From Silicimonas sp. (lineage in GTDB: Bacteria; Pseudomonadota; Alphaproteobacteria; Rhodobacterales; Rhodobacteraceae): 64,000 nucleotides of DNA. The stretch lies in assembly GCA_022824525.1 (NCBI GenBank), contig JAJDZT010000097.1:1-64000 (forward strand). Reading direction: 5' to 3'. The notes beneath the pieces were generated by a model. It made no database searches and had not been told where the DNA came from. It was given only the letters and a program-made list of their open reading frames with translations. Below, in pieces: positions 1-9,857 of this stretch (position 1 is its first letter; the number at the start of each line of letters is the position of its first letter). Made by a program: the position numbers and the translations under genes.

Positions 1-49
1 TGTTTGCAATCAGCAACAGGGCGGGCAAAGCCGAAACGGGATCACGCAA

Positions 50-1081
50 TCACTGCCGAAAAAGCCGAACCCGAACCCGGATGACATGCCGGCACGTCAA
101 ACACCGCGTCAAAACCCGCAGAGAAAAAATTAGCCGTGGCATGCCGCGCAGGAACGCGGTTCCTCCCAGCAGGTTGTATATTCCAACCAAGCTGACGGCA
201 CCGATGATCAGCCACAGGATGGCACCCGTGGTCAGTGTCGTCGCCCACAAGGCTTCCCGCACACCCTGGAACGTAAGCTCGCGACGCGCAGCCGCCACGA
301 TCAAGGCGCCTACCGCCCCGATAGCGGCAGATTCGGTTACCGTCGCAATGCCCCCGTAAATGGAACCAAGCACCCCGAAGATCAGCAGGAACGGCAGGAT
401 CAGGCCCTTGAGAAACGCCAGCCGCTGGACTAGCGGCAATTGTGCTTCGGGTGCGTCATAGACCGGCCCCATCGCCGGGTTCAGCTTCACGCGGATCAAC
501 ACGTAAGTGATGTAGAGCGACGCCAGCAGGATACCCGGGCCAATGCCTGCGGTGAACAAATCCTTGATCGAAACATTGGCCTCGGCCCCATAGACGATTA
601 ATACCACCGACGGCGGGATCAACGTGGCCAGCGATCCGCTGGCACACAACACGCCGATGGAAAGCTTGCGGTCATATCCCAACCGGAACAGCTGCGGCAG
701 AGCAATGACGCCCAAGAGCACGATCTCTCCGCCGACCACCCCGGACATGGCCGCAAGAATGACCGCGACAACGCAGGTCTGAACCGCAACGCCGCCCCGC
801 AATTGGCCGCCAAGGATCGCCATGGAATTGAACAACTCCTTGGCGACGCCGGATCGCTCCATGATGTTCGCCATGAAGACAAAGAACGGCACGGCAATCA
901 GCGCTTGCTTGTCCATCACCTTGGTCACGGCTGACGTCACCAGAATGAACCCGTTTGACCCGAATGCGAGATAGGCGGTCGTGACCGAGATCAGCAGAGT
1001 GGACGCACCAAGCGGCACTCCGACAGCCATCAAGGAGAACAAGGCCACGACAATGGCCAGAGTGATCAGTTCGATGCCCAT
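50..1081 (-). pseudogene. dctM: TRAP transporter large permease (DctM type), apparently 3'-truncated
   Basis: The 343-residue product starts as a typical DctM membrane permease of a TRAP uptake system, with repeated hydrophobic helices and the family-like stretches PPSVVLIVYG and TESAAIGAVGAL. It stays DctM-like to about residue 313 (YNLLGGTAFLRGM) and then turns abruptly into a basic, non-hydrophobic tail with many Arg residues (ending RVRVRLFRQ). Family members run about 425-430 residues, so roughly the last 110 residues (final helices) are missing. None of the three minus-strand frames between 1 and 135 restores a membrane sequence, so a simple frameshift does not explain it. The start overlaps the dctQ stop (TAATG). 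The truncation is read from the sequence; loss of function is inferred. Confidence 0.6.
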
Positions 1082-1593
1082 TACTCGACGCCCAGCTCAG
1101 TCGGTTCAGAAAGCTCTTCGGAGGGCGTCAGGAAGTTCGCCAGCAGTTGAAGAAAATAGAGAATGGCAGCCGCGACGAACGCGGTCTTGATATATGTGGG
1201 GATGTACGGATCAAACGCACTCCCGGTCGATTGAGGAGCGGCCATGACTTTCATCATCGGTCCCCACAGCATGATGACGAGACCCGCGACACCCAGGAGT
1301 GAAAGTGCAATCGCGAACTTCTTCATCCGCCGCCAGATGACGGGGCCAACAACAAGTTCCATGGTGGTGACAGTGATGTGTCTACGCTGCTGCGTGACGG
1401 CTCCGACGCAGAAAAGCCATGCGGTCGCGACCAAGGCCATGATCGTTTCCGACGTCCACGAGGTCGGCGCGCCAAACGCGTAGCGCATCACCACCTCGTA
1501 AACGGACAGGCCAATGGCCGCGAGGTAGAACATACCGCACACCTTGCCCAGGAAGACGCTGACACGCCCGATTGTTGTGACGAATACCTGCAT
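1081..1593 (-). CDS. dctQ: TRAP transporter small permease (DctQ type)
   Basis: This 170-residue protein is the small membrane subunit of a TRAP transporter. Four hydrophobic segments are visible (about residues 15-35, 50-68, 90-110 and 130-150), with the DctQ-type stretch TSWTSETIMALVATAWLFCVGA in the second helix region. It would pair with the large permease directly downstream, whose start codon shares one base with its stop. It lies downstream of the solute-binding gene, separated by a hairpin. The substrate cannot be read from the sequence. Because the large permease appears truncated, this transporter may be non-functional. Confidence 0.88.
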   Translation of the reverse strand: MQVFVTTIGRVSVFLGKVCGMFYLAAIGLSVYEVVMRYAFGAPTSWTSETIMALVATAWLFCVGAVTQQRRHITVTTMELVVGPVIWRRMKKFAIALSLLGVAGLVIMLWGPMMKVMAAPQSTGSAFDPYIPTYIKTAFVAAAILYFLQLLANFLTPSEELSEPTELGVE

Positions 1594-1609
1594 GGCCGCC
1601 CCTCTTGCG

Positions 1610-1637
1610 TTTGGGCGGGCACCAAGACCCGCCCAAA
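1610..1637 (-). promoter_or_regulatory. Stem-loop between dctP and dctQ
   Basis: A perfect 10-bp stem (TTTGGGCGGG pairing with CCCGCCCAAA) with an 8-nt loop lies in the 54-nt gap between the binding-protein gene and the small permease gene. On the minus strand no T-run follows it, so it is more likely an mRNA 3'-end stabiliser or partial terminator that keeps the binding protein in excess over the permease than a full terminator. That role is inferred. Confidence 0.5.
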
Positions 1638-1647
1638 TCTGTTTGGG

Positions 1648-2673
1648 TTATTTCAAGAGACCAATTGACCGCATGTAGGCATAGTGCGCCTCCAGAGCGG
1701 CCCGGGCTTCTGGCGACTTGTCGGCCGTCTCTTCCCAAGCTTCGACGGCAATGGCGCGGAATTTGTCCCGCTCTTCTTGCGGCCAGTCGATGACAGTGAT
1801 CTCGCCTCCCGCGGTGTCCTCTGCCACTTGCGCACGGTCCTGCAGGTCCAGTTGACGGCGCACGTCGTCATAAGCGGCGTAGAACCAGACTTCGACTGCG
1901 GTCTGCTGATCAGGCGTCAATCCATCCCAGACGCCCTTGTTGATCGTCATCTGACGCACAGCCATCGAGTGGATACCCGGGTAAAGCGGATAGGTCGCTA
2001 CCTGATGGAAGCCCGACGTCGAGTTGTTGATGTAAGCCGAAGCGTCGGCCGCATCGATCACGCCCTTCTCAAGCGAGGTGAAAACATCCGACAGTGACAT
2101 GGAAACCGGTGCGGCCCCTGCCTTCTGGAAAACTGTCGCGGCCAGTCCGGAGGGTGAGCGAATTTTCACCCCCTCCAAGTCTGCCACACTGTTGATCGGC
2201 ACCTTTGCGACAAGCGCTTCCTTCGAGGCCGCTGCACAACCGACGACATGCAACGCACCCGGCAGCACGCTGTCCCACAGCGCTTGCAACGCGTCGCGCC
2301 CACCGCCATGACGGCAGAAGGTCTGGACCTGATCCACCGAGTCATAACCGGCAATAAGATCACCCAGAATAGCGTAAGCAGGATTTCGACCGGTGAAGTA
2401 GGAAACGGCCGTCAAATCGCCCTGCAGAACCCCACCCATGACAGCTTCCGGTGTATCTGAGCGGTCCACGATCGAGTTGATGGGCGTGAACTCGAGCTTC
2501 ACTTCCCCGCCGGTCATGGCCGACAGCTTCGGACCCCATGTTTCTGCGACGTAAGTGTATTCAAACGCGCCGGATTGCGTCGACGTTTGCAGCTTCAACA
2601 CGGTCTCCGCACTGGCGGCGCCGGCGACCAGCGCAACACTCAAAGCCGAAGCAGACAAGAACTTTAGCGACAT
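1648..2673 (-). CDS. dctP: TRAP transporter substrate-binding protein (DctP family)
   Basis: The 341-residue periplasmic binding protein begins with a clear signal peptide (MSLKFLSASALSVALVAGAASA, cleavage expected before ETVLKLQ). I chose the ATG at 2673 because an AGGGAGGA ribosome-binding site lies just upstream; reading further upstream only adds residues without signal-peptide character. The C-terminal part has the usual TRAP binding-protein feel (VKIRSPSGL, YPGIHSMAVRQMTINKGVWDGL). It is the first gene of dctP-dctQ-dctM on the minus strand and is divergent from a GntR-family regulator that probably controls it. The ligand is unknown; FCD-type regulators commonly sense organic acids, which makes a carboxylate plausible. 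Confidence 0.88.
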   Translation of the reverse strand: MSLKFLSASALSVALVAGAASAETVLKLQTSTQSGAFEYTYVAETWGPKLSAMTGGEVKLEFTPINSIVDRSDTPEAVMGGVLQGDLTAVSYFTGRNPAYAILGDLIAGYDSVDQVQTFCRHGGGRDALQALWDSVLPGALHVVGCAAASKEALVAKVPINSVADLEGVKIRSPSGLAATVFQKAGAAPVSMSLSDVFTSLEKGVIDAADASAYINNSTSGFHQVATYPLYPGIHSMAVRQMTINKGVWDGLTPDQQTAVEVWFYAAYDDVRRQLDLQDRAQVAEDTAGGEITVIDWPQEERDKFRAIAVEAWEETADKSPEARAALEAHYAYMRSIGLLK

Positions 2674-2809
2674 TACTGTCCTCCCTTTGACATGCCCTTG
2701 CAGCTTCAGCGTCACCGCAAGGATCAGTGATTCACGATCTGCGTCGCAAATAATGTCGGCATTAATTCCTAATATTGAAGTTGGAGTCAACGGGATCTAT
2801 GCTTCGCTG

Positions 2810-3481
2810 ATGGACCGAACCGCCAAACCCAAGGAAACTCGCGCCGAAATCGCGTATGCCAGCCTGAAGACAGCGATCCTGAGCAATGAATTGCCCGCAG
2901 GCTACCAGGCCATGGAGCCTGAACTCGCCCTCAGTTACGGCGTTTCGCGGACCACTATTCGGGAAGCCTTGATCCGCTTGGAGGCGGACGGTTTGGTCGA
3001 AATGGTGCCAAGGCGTGGTGCACGCGTGGTTCCGATTTCCGCAGAAGACATGCGGGAAATCTATCAACTGCTCGTATCTCTCGAGTCAGACGCCGCTTAC
3101 GATCTCGCCAAAAGAGGCCTGACGCCTGGCGAATTCAAACGCCTCGAGCAAACCATTACTGAAATGGCTGGTGCGTTGGATCGTGAGTCCATGGCTGACT
3201 GGGCGAAAGCGGACGACGATTTTCACCGCGGCATTCTCGACATCCACGGGAATCAGCGCCTTGGCCGTATTGTCGGCGGACTCTCCGATCAAGCGCACAG
3301 AGCACGTCTCGTCACCCGTCGCTTTCGCCCTCTTCCGTCGCGTTCAGTGGATGATCACCGCGCTATTCTTGCCGCCATCGACAGCAAGAAGGCTGAGGAC
3401 GCGCGCAGACTCTACAGTGAGCATCGACAGCGCGGTGCTGCGGAAATCATGGATATCATCGAGAAGCTCCCTCAAGTCTGA
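2810..3481 (+). CDS. GntR-family transcriptional regulator, FCD subfamily
   Basis: This protein of about 223 residues carries an N-terminal winged helix (residues about 10-75, with SYGVSRTTIREALIRLEADGLVEMVPRRGARV) and a C-terminal all-helical FCD ligand domain with the metal-site-like histidines (DDDFHRGIL, DDHRAILAAI). It is divergent from the TRAP operon and probably represses it in the absence of the substrate. The ATG at 2810 gives the family-typical N-terminus, but no good ribosome-binding site precedes it, so the start is uncertain; an in-frame ATG exists at 2753. A short inverted repeat, ATTA-N5-TAAT, at 2761-2773 in the shared intergenic region is a weak operator candidate. Confidence 0.85.
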   Translation: MDRTAKPKETRAEIAYASLKTAILSNELPAGYQAMEPELALSYGVSRTTIREALIRLEADGLVEMVPRRGARVVPISAEDMREIYQLLVSLESDAAYDLAKRGLTPGEFKRLEQTITEMAGALDRESMADWAKADDDFHRGILDIHGNQRLGRIVGGLSDQAHRARLVTRRFRPLPSRSVDDHRAILAAIDSKKAEDARRLYSEHRQRGAAEIMDIIEKLPQV

Positions 3482-3712
3482 AACCACACGGCCGAAAGCT
3501 GACCTCGCAAAGCGGACGTATCAAAGCCCATTTGAGTGACTTCGGCGAGCCATGTGGGCGGACACCGATGTCGCAATGCCACCAATACAATCAGGGTGTT
3601 CTGCTTTGGGAACCAAACGGTTGAAGCGAAAAATTTGTGCACACTTCCAATCAGACCTCTTGGTCGTGCGTCCATGATGAGGTTAACATCAAAGAAAAAC
3701 AGTAAGCGGTGC

Positions 3713-3729
3713 GTCGCGAAGTTTGCGAC
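3713..3729. promoter_or_regulatory. Inverted repeat upstream of ugpB, possible operator
   Basis: GTCGC-N7-GCGAC forms a short inverted repeat 30 nt upstream of the ugpB start, in a 277-nt intergenic region that otherwise holds no recognisable gene. It could be an operator. No canonical Pho box was found here. Confidence 0.25.
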
Positions 3730-3758
3730 AAACAAAAGTTGTTCAAGGGAGAGAGGAC

Positions 3759-5060
3759 ATGAAAACACTGACATCTGTCATTGCCACCACTGCTGTTCTG
3801 AGCTCAGCGCAAGCAAGCTTTGCCGCGACAGAGATTGAGTTCTGGCATGCCTTTACGGGCCGTCTCGGCGAATTGGTTGCCGAGCAGGTCGACACATTCA
3901 ACGCCAGTCAGGACGAATACACGGTCGTCCAATCTCACAAGGGCAACTATTCCGAGACATTGAACGCAGGCATCGCCGCTTTTCGGGCCGGAGAGCAGCC
4001 GCACATCCTGATGGTCATCGAAGTCGGCACCGCCACGATGATGGCTGCGGAGGGTGCCATCAAACCGGTTTACGAAGTGATGGGCGACGGCTTCGATCAG
4101 TCCAAGTACATCGGCTCGGTCAAGGGGTACTACACCTCACCCGACGGCAACATGCTGTCCCTCCCCTTCAACTCCTCGACACCAGTGCTCTGGGTCAACA
4201 GAGACAAGCTTTCCGAAGCTGGCATCGACCCCGACACGCCGATGGCCACCTGGGAACAGGTCGGCGGCGTTCTGGATGTACTGAAGGAAGCGGGCGTCGA
4301 TTGCCCGATGACGACCGCATGGCAAAGCTGGATTCACCTCGAGAACTTCTCGGCGTATCACAATGTTCCATTCGCAACGCAGGACAATGGCTTTGCAGGC
4401 ACAGATACCGAGCTTGCCTTGAACGGCCCTGCTCAGGTCGCGCACATAAGCCAGATGGGCCAGTGGGCTCAGGACGGCAAGTTCATCTACGCCGGTCGCC
4501 GCAACGAGGGTGGCGCCAATTTCCGTGCGGGTGAATGCGCCCTCTTCACGGAGTCGTCTGCCGGCTACGCGGGCATCAAGGCCGAGGCCGAATTCGATTT
4601 CGAAGTGCGCCCGCTGCCCTACTGGGAAGCCGTCGCAAGTGAGCCTCAGAACACCATCATCGGTGGCGCATCGCTCTGGGTCATGGAGGGCCACGAGGAT
4701 GCCGAATATGCAGGCGTCGCAGCGTTCATGGACTTCCTGTCCTCCGCAGACATTCAGGCGAAGTGGCACCAGGACACCGGCTATCTGCCAATCACGGCGG
4801 AGGCGGGCGAGAAGACCAAAATGATGGGCTTCTATGATGAAAACCCGGGAACCGATATCGCGGTGATGCAAATGACTGCCAAGGAACCAACCGCGAATTC
4901 AAAGGGATTGCGTCTTGGCTCCTTCGACCAGATCCGCGGGATTATCGACGAAGAGCTCGAGGCCGTCTGGTCCGGCGACAAGGATGCTCAAACGGCACTC
5001 GACAGCGCAGCCGAGCGCGGCAACGCGCTGCTCCGCCGGTTTGAACAAGCCACGCAGTAA
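3759..5060 (+). CDS. ugpB: ABC transporter substrate-binding protein, glycerol-3-phosphate type (UgpB-like)
   Basis: The 433-residue periplasmic protein has a signal peptide (MKTLTSVIATTAVLSSAQASFA, then ATEIEFWHAFTG) and matches the length and the WHAFTG/N-SQDEYTVV opening of UgpB. Other family features are LPFNSSTPVLWVNRD and the C-terminal RRFEQA. ATG 3759 was chosen because of the GGGAGAGAGG ribosome-binding site. It begins ugpB-ugpA-ugpE-ugpC and would capture sn-glycerol 3-phosphate or glycerophosphodiesters. The assignment to Ugp rather than another CUT1 sugar carrier rests on similarity of the opening residues, gene order and the neighbouring phosphoesterase and phosphonate genes, so the ligand is probable, not proven. 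Confidence 0.82.
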   Translation: MKTLTSVIATTAVLSSAQASFAATEIEFWHAFTGRLGELVAEQVDTFNASQDEYTVVQSHKGNYSETLNAGIAAFRAGEQPHILMVIEVGTATMMAAEGAIKPVYEVMGDGFDQSKYIGSVKGYYTSPDGNMLSLPFNSSTPVLWVNRDKLSEAGIDPDTPMATWEQVGGVLDVLKEAGVDCPMTTAWQSWIHLENFSAYHNVPFATQDNGFAGTDTELALNGPAQVAHISQMGQWAQDGKFIYAGRRNEGGANFRAGECALFTESSAGYAGIKAEAEFDFEVRPLPYWEAVASEPQNTIIGGASLWVMEGHEDAEYAGVAAFMDFLSSADIQAKWHQDTGYLPITAEAGEKTKMMGFYDENPGTDIAVMQMTAKEPTANSKGLRLGSFDQIRGIIDEELEAVWSGDKDAQTALDSAAERGNALLRRFEQATQ

Positions 5061-5068
5061 AAGCGAAA

Positions 5069-5095
5069 GGGCCATCCCGATCCTCGGGTTGGCCC
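5069..5095 (+). promoter_or_regulatory. Stem-loop between ugpB and ugpA
   Basis: GGGCCA-T-CCCG pairs with CGGG-T-TGGCCC around a 5-nt loop, a strong 10-bp stem with one internal T-T mismatch, in the 45-nt gap after ugpB. There is no U-tract. Its position matches the hairpins after the other binding-protein genes in the window and suggests differential expression of ugpB over the permease genes. Confidence 0.5.
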
Positions 5096-5105
5096 ACCTT
5101 GCCCC

Positions 5106-5987
5106 ATGGAAAAACGGGTCACTTTCAAAGGCATCTGGCTGCCACTTCTGCTGGTTCTGCCACAGATACTGATTACGGCTGTCTTTTTCTTTTACCCGGC
5201 CGGTCAGGCGATCTGGCAGTCGCTCTTCATTCCCGATCCGTTTGGATTGTCGATGCAGTGGGTGGGACTTGGGAATTTCGAATTCCTGCTATCCGATCCG
5301 TTTTATCGCGCGTCCTTCCTGACAACGGCCATATTCTCGATCCTCGTCACCGTGGTGTCGATGGGCGTCGCACTCTACCTCGCCGTTCTCGCCGACCGCC
5401 TGATCAAGGGGTCGGGCACCTACCGGACGCTGCTCATCTGGCCATACGCCGTCGCGCCTGCCGTCGCCGGTGTTTTGTGGCTGTTCATGTTCAACACCCG
5501 GGTCGGCGTGGTCAGCTGGTATCTCGGGCAACTGGGCTATGACTGGAACCACGTGTTGAACGAAGGCGAGGCCATGGGTCTCGTGGTTGTCGCAAGCGCC
5601 TGGGGCCGGATCAGCTACAACTTCCTGTTCTTCCTCGCGGGGCTGCAGGCGATACCGAAGTCGGTCATAGAAGCAGCCGCCATTGACGGTGCGCGGTTCT
5701 GGACACGCTTCCGAACCATCGTGTGGCCCCTTCTGAGCCCCACCACGTTTTTTCTTTTGGTTGTCAACATCATCTACGCCTTCTTTGAGACGTTTGGCGT
5801 GATCCACACGATCACCAGCGGAGGTCCACAACAGGCGACAACCATCCTCGTCTACAAGGTCTATTCCGACGGCTTTGTCGGTCAGGACCTCGGTTCGTCC
5901 GCCGCGCAGTCGGTCATTCTGCTGGTCATCGTCTCGATCCTGACAGTTGTGCAATTCAAGTACATCGAACGCAGGGTGCATTACTGA
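5106..5987 (+). CDS. ugpA: ABC transporter permease, UgpA type
   Basis: This 293-residue inner-membrane permease has six hydrophobic helices and the ABC EAA loop near residues 190-215 ([24 protein letters not shown]). The N-terminus ([35 protein letters not shown]) is UgpA-like. It forms the channel with UgpE, whose start codon overlaps its stop (ATGA). It follows ugpB after a 45-nt gap containing a hairpin. Confidence 0.85.
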   Translation: MEKRVTFKGIWLPLLLVLPQILITAVFFFYPAGQAIWQSLFIPDPFGLSMQWVGLGNFEFLLSDPFYRASFLTTAIFSILVTVVSMGVALYLAVLADRLIKGSGTYRTLLIWPYAVAPAVAGVLWLFMFNTRVGVVSWYLGQLGYDWNHVLNEGEAMGLVVVASAWGRISYNFLFFLAGLQAIPKSVIEAAAIDGARFWTRFRTIVWPLLSPTTFFLLVVNIIYAFFETFGVIHTITSGGPQQATTILVYKVYSDGFVGQDLGSSAAQSVILLVIVSILTVVQFKYIERRVHY

Positions 5988-6841
5988 TGGCAGAGCGAAA
6001 TGGCATGGTAGAAAAGCGCGGTTCCGGTCTTTGGCTGACCCATCTGGGTCTGATCATCGGCGTCGCTTTCATCTTCTTCCCGATCTGGCTGGCTTTCATC
6101 GCTTCGACTGTGGACCAGCAAGATATTGTAAGACCGCCGATGCCACTTCTCCCGGGTGACAAACTGTTCGAGAACTACGGTCGTGCGCTTGTATCCGGGG
6201 TCAATGCGCCGGTGGCCACAATGCTTTTGAACTCGCTTGTCATGGCTCTGGGCATCGCCATCGGCAAGATCGCGATCTCCCTCCTCTCGGCCTTCGCCAT
6301 TGTCTACTTCCGCTTCCCCGGCCGAAAGGTTTTCTTCTGGCTCATCTTCCTGACCCTGATGCTGCCCGTCGAAGTCCGGATCGTACCGACCTTCGAAGTC
6401 ATTGCGAACTTCGGAATGCTGAACAGCTATTCCGGTCTGATCCTGCCGCTGATCGCCTCCGCGACCGCGACCTTCCTGTTTCGGCAGTTCTTCATGACCG
6501 TGCCTGACGAATTGGCCGAAGCAGCGCGGGTGGATGGTGCGCGCCCGATGCGCTTTTTCTTCGACATTTTGCTACCGATGAGCCGCACGAACATAGCCGC
6601 GCTGTTCGTCATTCTCTTCATCTATGGCTGGAACCAGTACCTCTGGCCGCTTCTGATCACGACCGACCCCGAGATGAACACGATCGTCATGGGCATCAAA
6701 CAGATGTTCCCATCTGGGGATGACTTCGCCCATTGGCCCACGATCATGGCCACCTCGATCCTTGCGATGATCCCACCGGTGATCGTGGTGATTGGAATGC
6801 AGCGACTGTTCATCCGCGGTTTGGTGGAAAGCGAGAAGTAA
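5987..6841 (+). CDS. ugpE: ABC transporter permease, UgpE type
   Basis: The 284-residue second permease has six hydrophobic segments, the EAA loop [25 protein letters not shown] around residues 165-190, and the UgpE-like C-terminal stretch [11 protein letters not shown] followed by [11 protein letters not shown]. It overlaps ugpA by the ATGA junction and is 5 nt upstream of the ATPase gene. It would complete the heterodimeric channel for glycerol-3-phosphate uptake. Confidence 0.86.
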   Translation: MAERNGMVEKRGSGLWLTHLGLIIGVAFIFFPIWLAFIASTVDQQDIVRPPMPLLPGDKLFENYGRALVSGVNAPVATMLLNSLVMALGIAIGKIAISLLSAFAIVYFRFPGRKVFFWLIFLTLMLPVEVRIVPTFEVIANFGMLNSYSGLILPLIASATATFLFRQFFMTVPDELAEAARVDGARPMRFFFDILLPMSRTNIAALFVILFIYGWNQYLWPLLITTDPEMNTIVMGIKQMFPSGDDFAHWPTIMATSILAMIPPVIVVIGMQRLFIRGLVESEK

Positions 6842-6846
6842 GACAC

Positions 6847-7842
6847 ATGGCAACGCTCAAGCTCGACAACGTCAAAAAGTCCTTCGGCAAAACGGACGTG
6901 ATTCACGGTGTGTCCATCGACGTGAATGATGGCGAATTCATCGTCATTGTCGGCCCCTCTGGCTGCGGCAAGTCCACGCTTCTGCGCATGGTGGCAGGGC
7001 TGGAAACCGTCACATCCGGAGAAGTTCAAATCGGCGGCAAGGTCGTGAACGATGTCGAGCCGATGGACCGCGACATCGCGATGGTCTTCCAAAACTACGC
7101 GCTTTACCCACACATGTCCGTTTTCGACAACATGGCCTATGGGCTGAAGATCGCCAAAGTGTCCAAGGACGAGATCTCGGAGCGCGTCCAGACCGCCGCG
7201 AAGCTTTTGCAATTGGAACCCTATTTGCAACGGAAACCTCGTGAACTGTCAGGGGGCCAGCGCCAGCGCGTGGCCATGGGTCGTGCCATCGTACGGAAGC
7301 CTGCCGTCTTTCTTTTCGATGAACCGCTCTCCAATTTGGATGCCAAGCTGCGCGTACAAATGCGATTGGAAATCAAGGCCCTACAACGCGAACTTGGTGT
7401 TACCTCCCTTTACGTGACCCATGATCAGGTTGAGGCAATGACACTGGCCGACCGCATGATCGTGATGAATGCCGGCGTCGCGGACCAGATTGGTGCTCCT
7501 CTGGACGTATACGCAAATCCGGCGACGGAATTCGTCGCGGGCTTCATTGGTTCACCCCCCACGAACTTCATCGACGCGTCACTGGTGGATGGACAATCGG
7601 GCCGCATAGGTGTGCGCCCTGAACATATCGAACTCAGCGACACCGGCCGGATCACCGCCACTGTCGGGTATGCCGAAGCGCTTGGCGCAGAAACCCTCGT
7701 TCATCTGCGCGCCAGCGACGGATCGCAGATCACCGTCCGACAGGACGCGGCCCTGCCCATTCCGGGTGAAGGCGAAACACGTGGCCTGTCATGGGCCGAC
7801 GAAAACATCATGCGTTTCGACGCAAGTGGGCTTCGTCAATGA
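6847..7842 (+). CDS. ugpC: ABC transporter ATP-binding protein, UgpC type
   Basis: This 331-residue ATPase shows Walker [10 protein letters not shown] (about residues 36-44), the signature [15 protein letters not shown], Walker B VFLFDEP and the switch histidine THDQVEA. A C-terminal OB/TOBE-like domain (from about 235) fits the MalK/UgpC subfamily, although the protein is some 25 residues shorter than E. coli UgpC. ATG 6847 gives the typical start [14 protein letters not shown]; the longer in-frame reading overlaps ugpE and is spurious. It is the last gene of the operon and is followed by a terminator. Confidence 0.87.
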   Translation: MATLKLDNVKKSFGKTDVIHGVSIDVNDGEFIVIVGPSGCGKSTLLRMVAGLETVTSGEVQIGGKVVNDVEPMDRDIAMVFQNYALYPHMSVFDNMAYGLKIAKVSKDEISERVQTAAKLLQLEPYLQRKPRELSGGQRQRVAMGRAIVRKPAVFLFDEPLSNLDAKLRVQMRLEIKALQRELGVTSLYVTHDQVEAMTLADRMIVMNAGVADQIGAPLDVYANPATEFVAGFIGSPPTNFIDASLVDGQSGRIGVRPEHIELSDTGRITATVGYAEALGAETLVHLRASDGSQITVRQDAALPIPGEGETRGLSWADENIMRFDASGLRQ

Positions 7843-7848
7843 ACGGAT

Positions 7849-7878
7849 GGCCTCCCGCACTGCAGCGGAAGGCCCTTT
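7849..7878. terminator. Bidirectional terminator between convergent ugpC and cpdB
   Basis: GGCCT-C-CCGC pairs with GCGG-A-AGGCC around a 6-nt loop and is followed by CTTT. It sits in the 38 nt between the stop codons of ugpC (plus) and cpdB (minus), so it probably serves both genes. Confidence 0.65.
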
Positions 7879-7880
7879 GA

Positions 7881-9857
7881 TCACAGCCCGATGCGGAAGC
7901 GGGCGAAGCCATCCGGTCCGTCACCGGCAGACTCGATTTCCACCCCTTTGACATCGCCGATGTATTTCTCGGCCGCCGGTCCTGTGTCGAACAGAACCGA
8001 CGTGCCCGGCAACGGTGCGAACTTCCAGTTGGCGTCCGCTTTCGGATCGATCGTGCCCTGCTCGACAATATACCGGACAATCACGTCACGGTTGGTATCC
8101 GGCGCTTCCAGAATGATCGTGTCACCCTTGGCTCCGGGGAAGGCACCACCACCCGATGCGCGATAGTTGTTCGTCGCAATCACGAACTCCATGTCGTCGG
8201 TGACGGGCGATCCGTTGAACATCAGGTTGACGATCCGCTGTGCGTCCGAGTTCTCAAGCTCGCCCTTCGGAGTGAACTTGGACGGCTGCGACAGGTCAAC
8301 CTCGTAGGTCACGCCATCGATCACGTCGAAGTTGTAGCTTGGGAACTCCGGGTTCAGCAGCACCTGATCCGCTTTGCCCGGTTCGACCTGATTGAAGATG
8401 CCGACCGAGCGTTCCAGCCAATCGCGCAACTCCGCGCCACTGATCCGTACGGCACGCACCGTGTTCGGGTAAAGATAAAGGTCAGCCACGTTCTTGATCG
8501 CCACATCGCCCGGTGGCACGTCGGTGTAATATTCCGGCCCGCCGCGACCACCGGCCTTGAAGGGCGCTGCCGCGGAAAGAACCGGAAGCCCTTCATGCTC
8601 GGTACCCGCAAGCATTTGTTCCACATACCATTTCTGCGCAATCGAAACGATTTGAACAGAAGGATCATCAGCCACGAGGGCAAAGTAGCTGTGCAGGGGT
8701 GCCGCGGTCTTGCCAACGGCGCGGCGCACATAAGCAAGCGTTTCCTCGTGATCCGTCGCGACCGCATCGAGGATGGTTTGGTCGCTTTCGACCAGTGCCG
8801 TGATCGAACGATCTTCGTTCCGCTTGGAAATCGGCCGGGTCTCAACACTCTGCCCGGCAATCCGCCACGAATTTCCGTCACGCTCGAGCATCAGGTCGAT
8901 GACCCCCAGATGCGATCCCCAGAACCCGCCCATGGCGGCGGGTTTGCCGTGGATTGTTCCCGTGGTTGTGTCGACACCCGCGATCCCGTTGTATGACGCG
9001 CTCGGGAAAACCCGGTGATGGTGCCCTGTCAGAAGCGCGTCGATTCCGTCCACCATGGCCAAAGGAACGGAGGCGTTCTCCATCCCGTCCGTGTATTCGG
9101 CAGGCCCAATCCCCGAATGCGAAAGCGCCACGATAATTTCTGCCCCCTCCTCGCGCATTTGCGGGACATACGCCTTTGCTGTCGCAACGATGTCACGCGC
9201 TGAAACGTTGCCCTCCAGATGCCTGCGATCCCAATTCATGATTTGCGGCGGCACAAACCCGATCAATCCGATCCGGATCGGATGCGCGTTGCCTTCGCCA
9301 TCGGTGAGCATTCGATCGAGGATCACGTAGGGCGGCACAAGCGTTGTGTCTTCCGTTGGCGAAGAACCGAGCGTCTTCGCCACGTTGGCCGAAACCACCG
9401 GGAACTCTGCGCCCGCAAGCGACTTCATCAGGAAATCGAGACCATAGTTGAACTCATGGTTCCCGAGCGTCGAGGCATCAAAGCCAATCGTGTTCATCGC
9501 CGTGATGATCGGATGCATGTCGCCTTCCTTCATGCCCCGCTCATAGGCAATGTAGTCGCCCATCGGATTGCCCTGCAGAAAGTCTCCGTTGTCGATCAGC
9601 AGGGAGTTCGTCGCCTCTGATCGAATGTCGGCCACATGCGCGGCAGTACGAGCAAGGCCTACCGTGTCGACTTCGCGATCCGAATAATAGTCATAAGGAT
9701 ACACATGCACATGCAGGTCCGTCGTCTCCATTATTCTCAGGTGGGCCTGCCCGGCAGACGCGAATGCCGAAAACGGATGCAGAGTGGCAAGGACGGTGCC
9801 TGCCGTGGTGGTCGACAAAAATGTGCGGCGGGTCATTGAAGGACGGAAATGTGACAT
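7881..9857 (-). CDS. cpdB: 2',3'-cyclic-nucleotide 2'-phosphodiesterase/3'-nucleotidase, Tat-exported
   Basis: The 658-residue protein is a periplasmic metallophosphoesterase of the CpdB/5'-nucleotidase family. The N-terminus has a twin-arginine signal (TRRTFLS, then a hydrophobic stretch ending SAFASA), in contrast to the Sec signal of E. coli CpdB. The metallophosphoesterase domain shows TTDLHVHVYPYDYY, NGDFLQGNP, GNHEFNYG, ALSHSG and TGHHH; the C-terminal nucleotide-specificity domain begins near residue 370 (including NTVRAVRISGAELRDWLE and NYRASGGG). It would release nucleosides and phosphate from cyclic or 3'-nucleotides outside the cytoplasm, which fits its place between ugp and phn genes as part of phosphorus scavenging. 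Confidence 0.9.
   Translation of the reverse strand: MSHFRPSMTRRTFLSTTTAGTVLATLHPFSAFASAGQAHLRIMETTDLHVHVYPYDYYSDREVDTVGLARTAAHVADIRSEATNSLLIDNGDFLQGNPMGDYIAYERGMKEGDMHPIITAMNTIGFDASTLGNHEFNYGLDFLMKSLAGAEFPVVSANVAKTLGSSPTEDTTLVPPYVILDRMLTDGEGNAHPIRIGLIGFVPPQIMNWDRRHLEGNVSARDIVATAKAYVPQMREEGAEIIVALSHSGIGPAEYTDGMENASVPLAMVDGIDALLTGHHHRVFPSASYNGIAGVDTTTGTIHGKPAAMGGFWGSHLGVIDLMLERDGNSWRIAGQSVETRPISKRNEDRSITALVESDQTILDAVATDHEETLAYVRRAVGKTAAPLHSYFALVADDPSVQIVSIAQKWYVEQMLAGTEHEGLPVLSAAAPFKAGGRGGPEYYTDVPPGDVAIKNVADLYLYPNTVRAVRISGAELRDWLERSVGIFNQVEPGKADQVLLNPEFPSYNFDVIDGVTYEVDLSQPSKFTPKGELENSDAQRIVNLMFNGSPVTDDMEFVIATNNYRASGGGAFPGAKGDTIILEAPDTNRDVIVRYIVEQGTIDPKADANWKFAPLPGTSVLFDTGPAAEKYIGDVKGVEIESAGDGPDGFARFRIGL

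Noticed and set aside
42-248. Frameshift as explanation for the short dctM
   Set aside because: The other two minus-strand frames in 1-135 give no hydrophobic DctM-like sequence, so the downstream part is missing rather than shifted.
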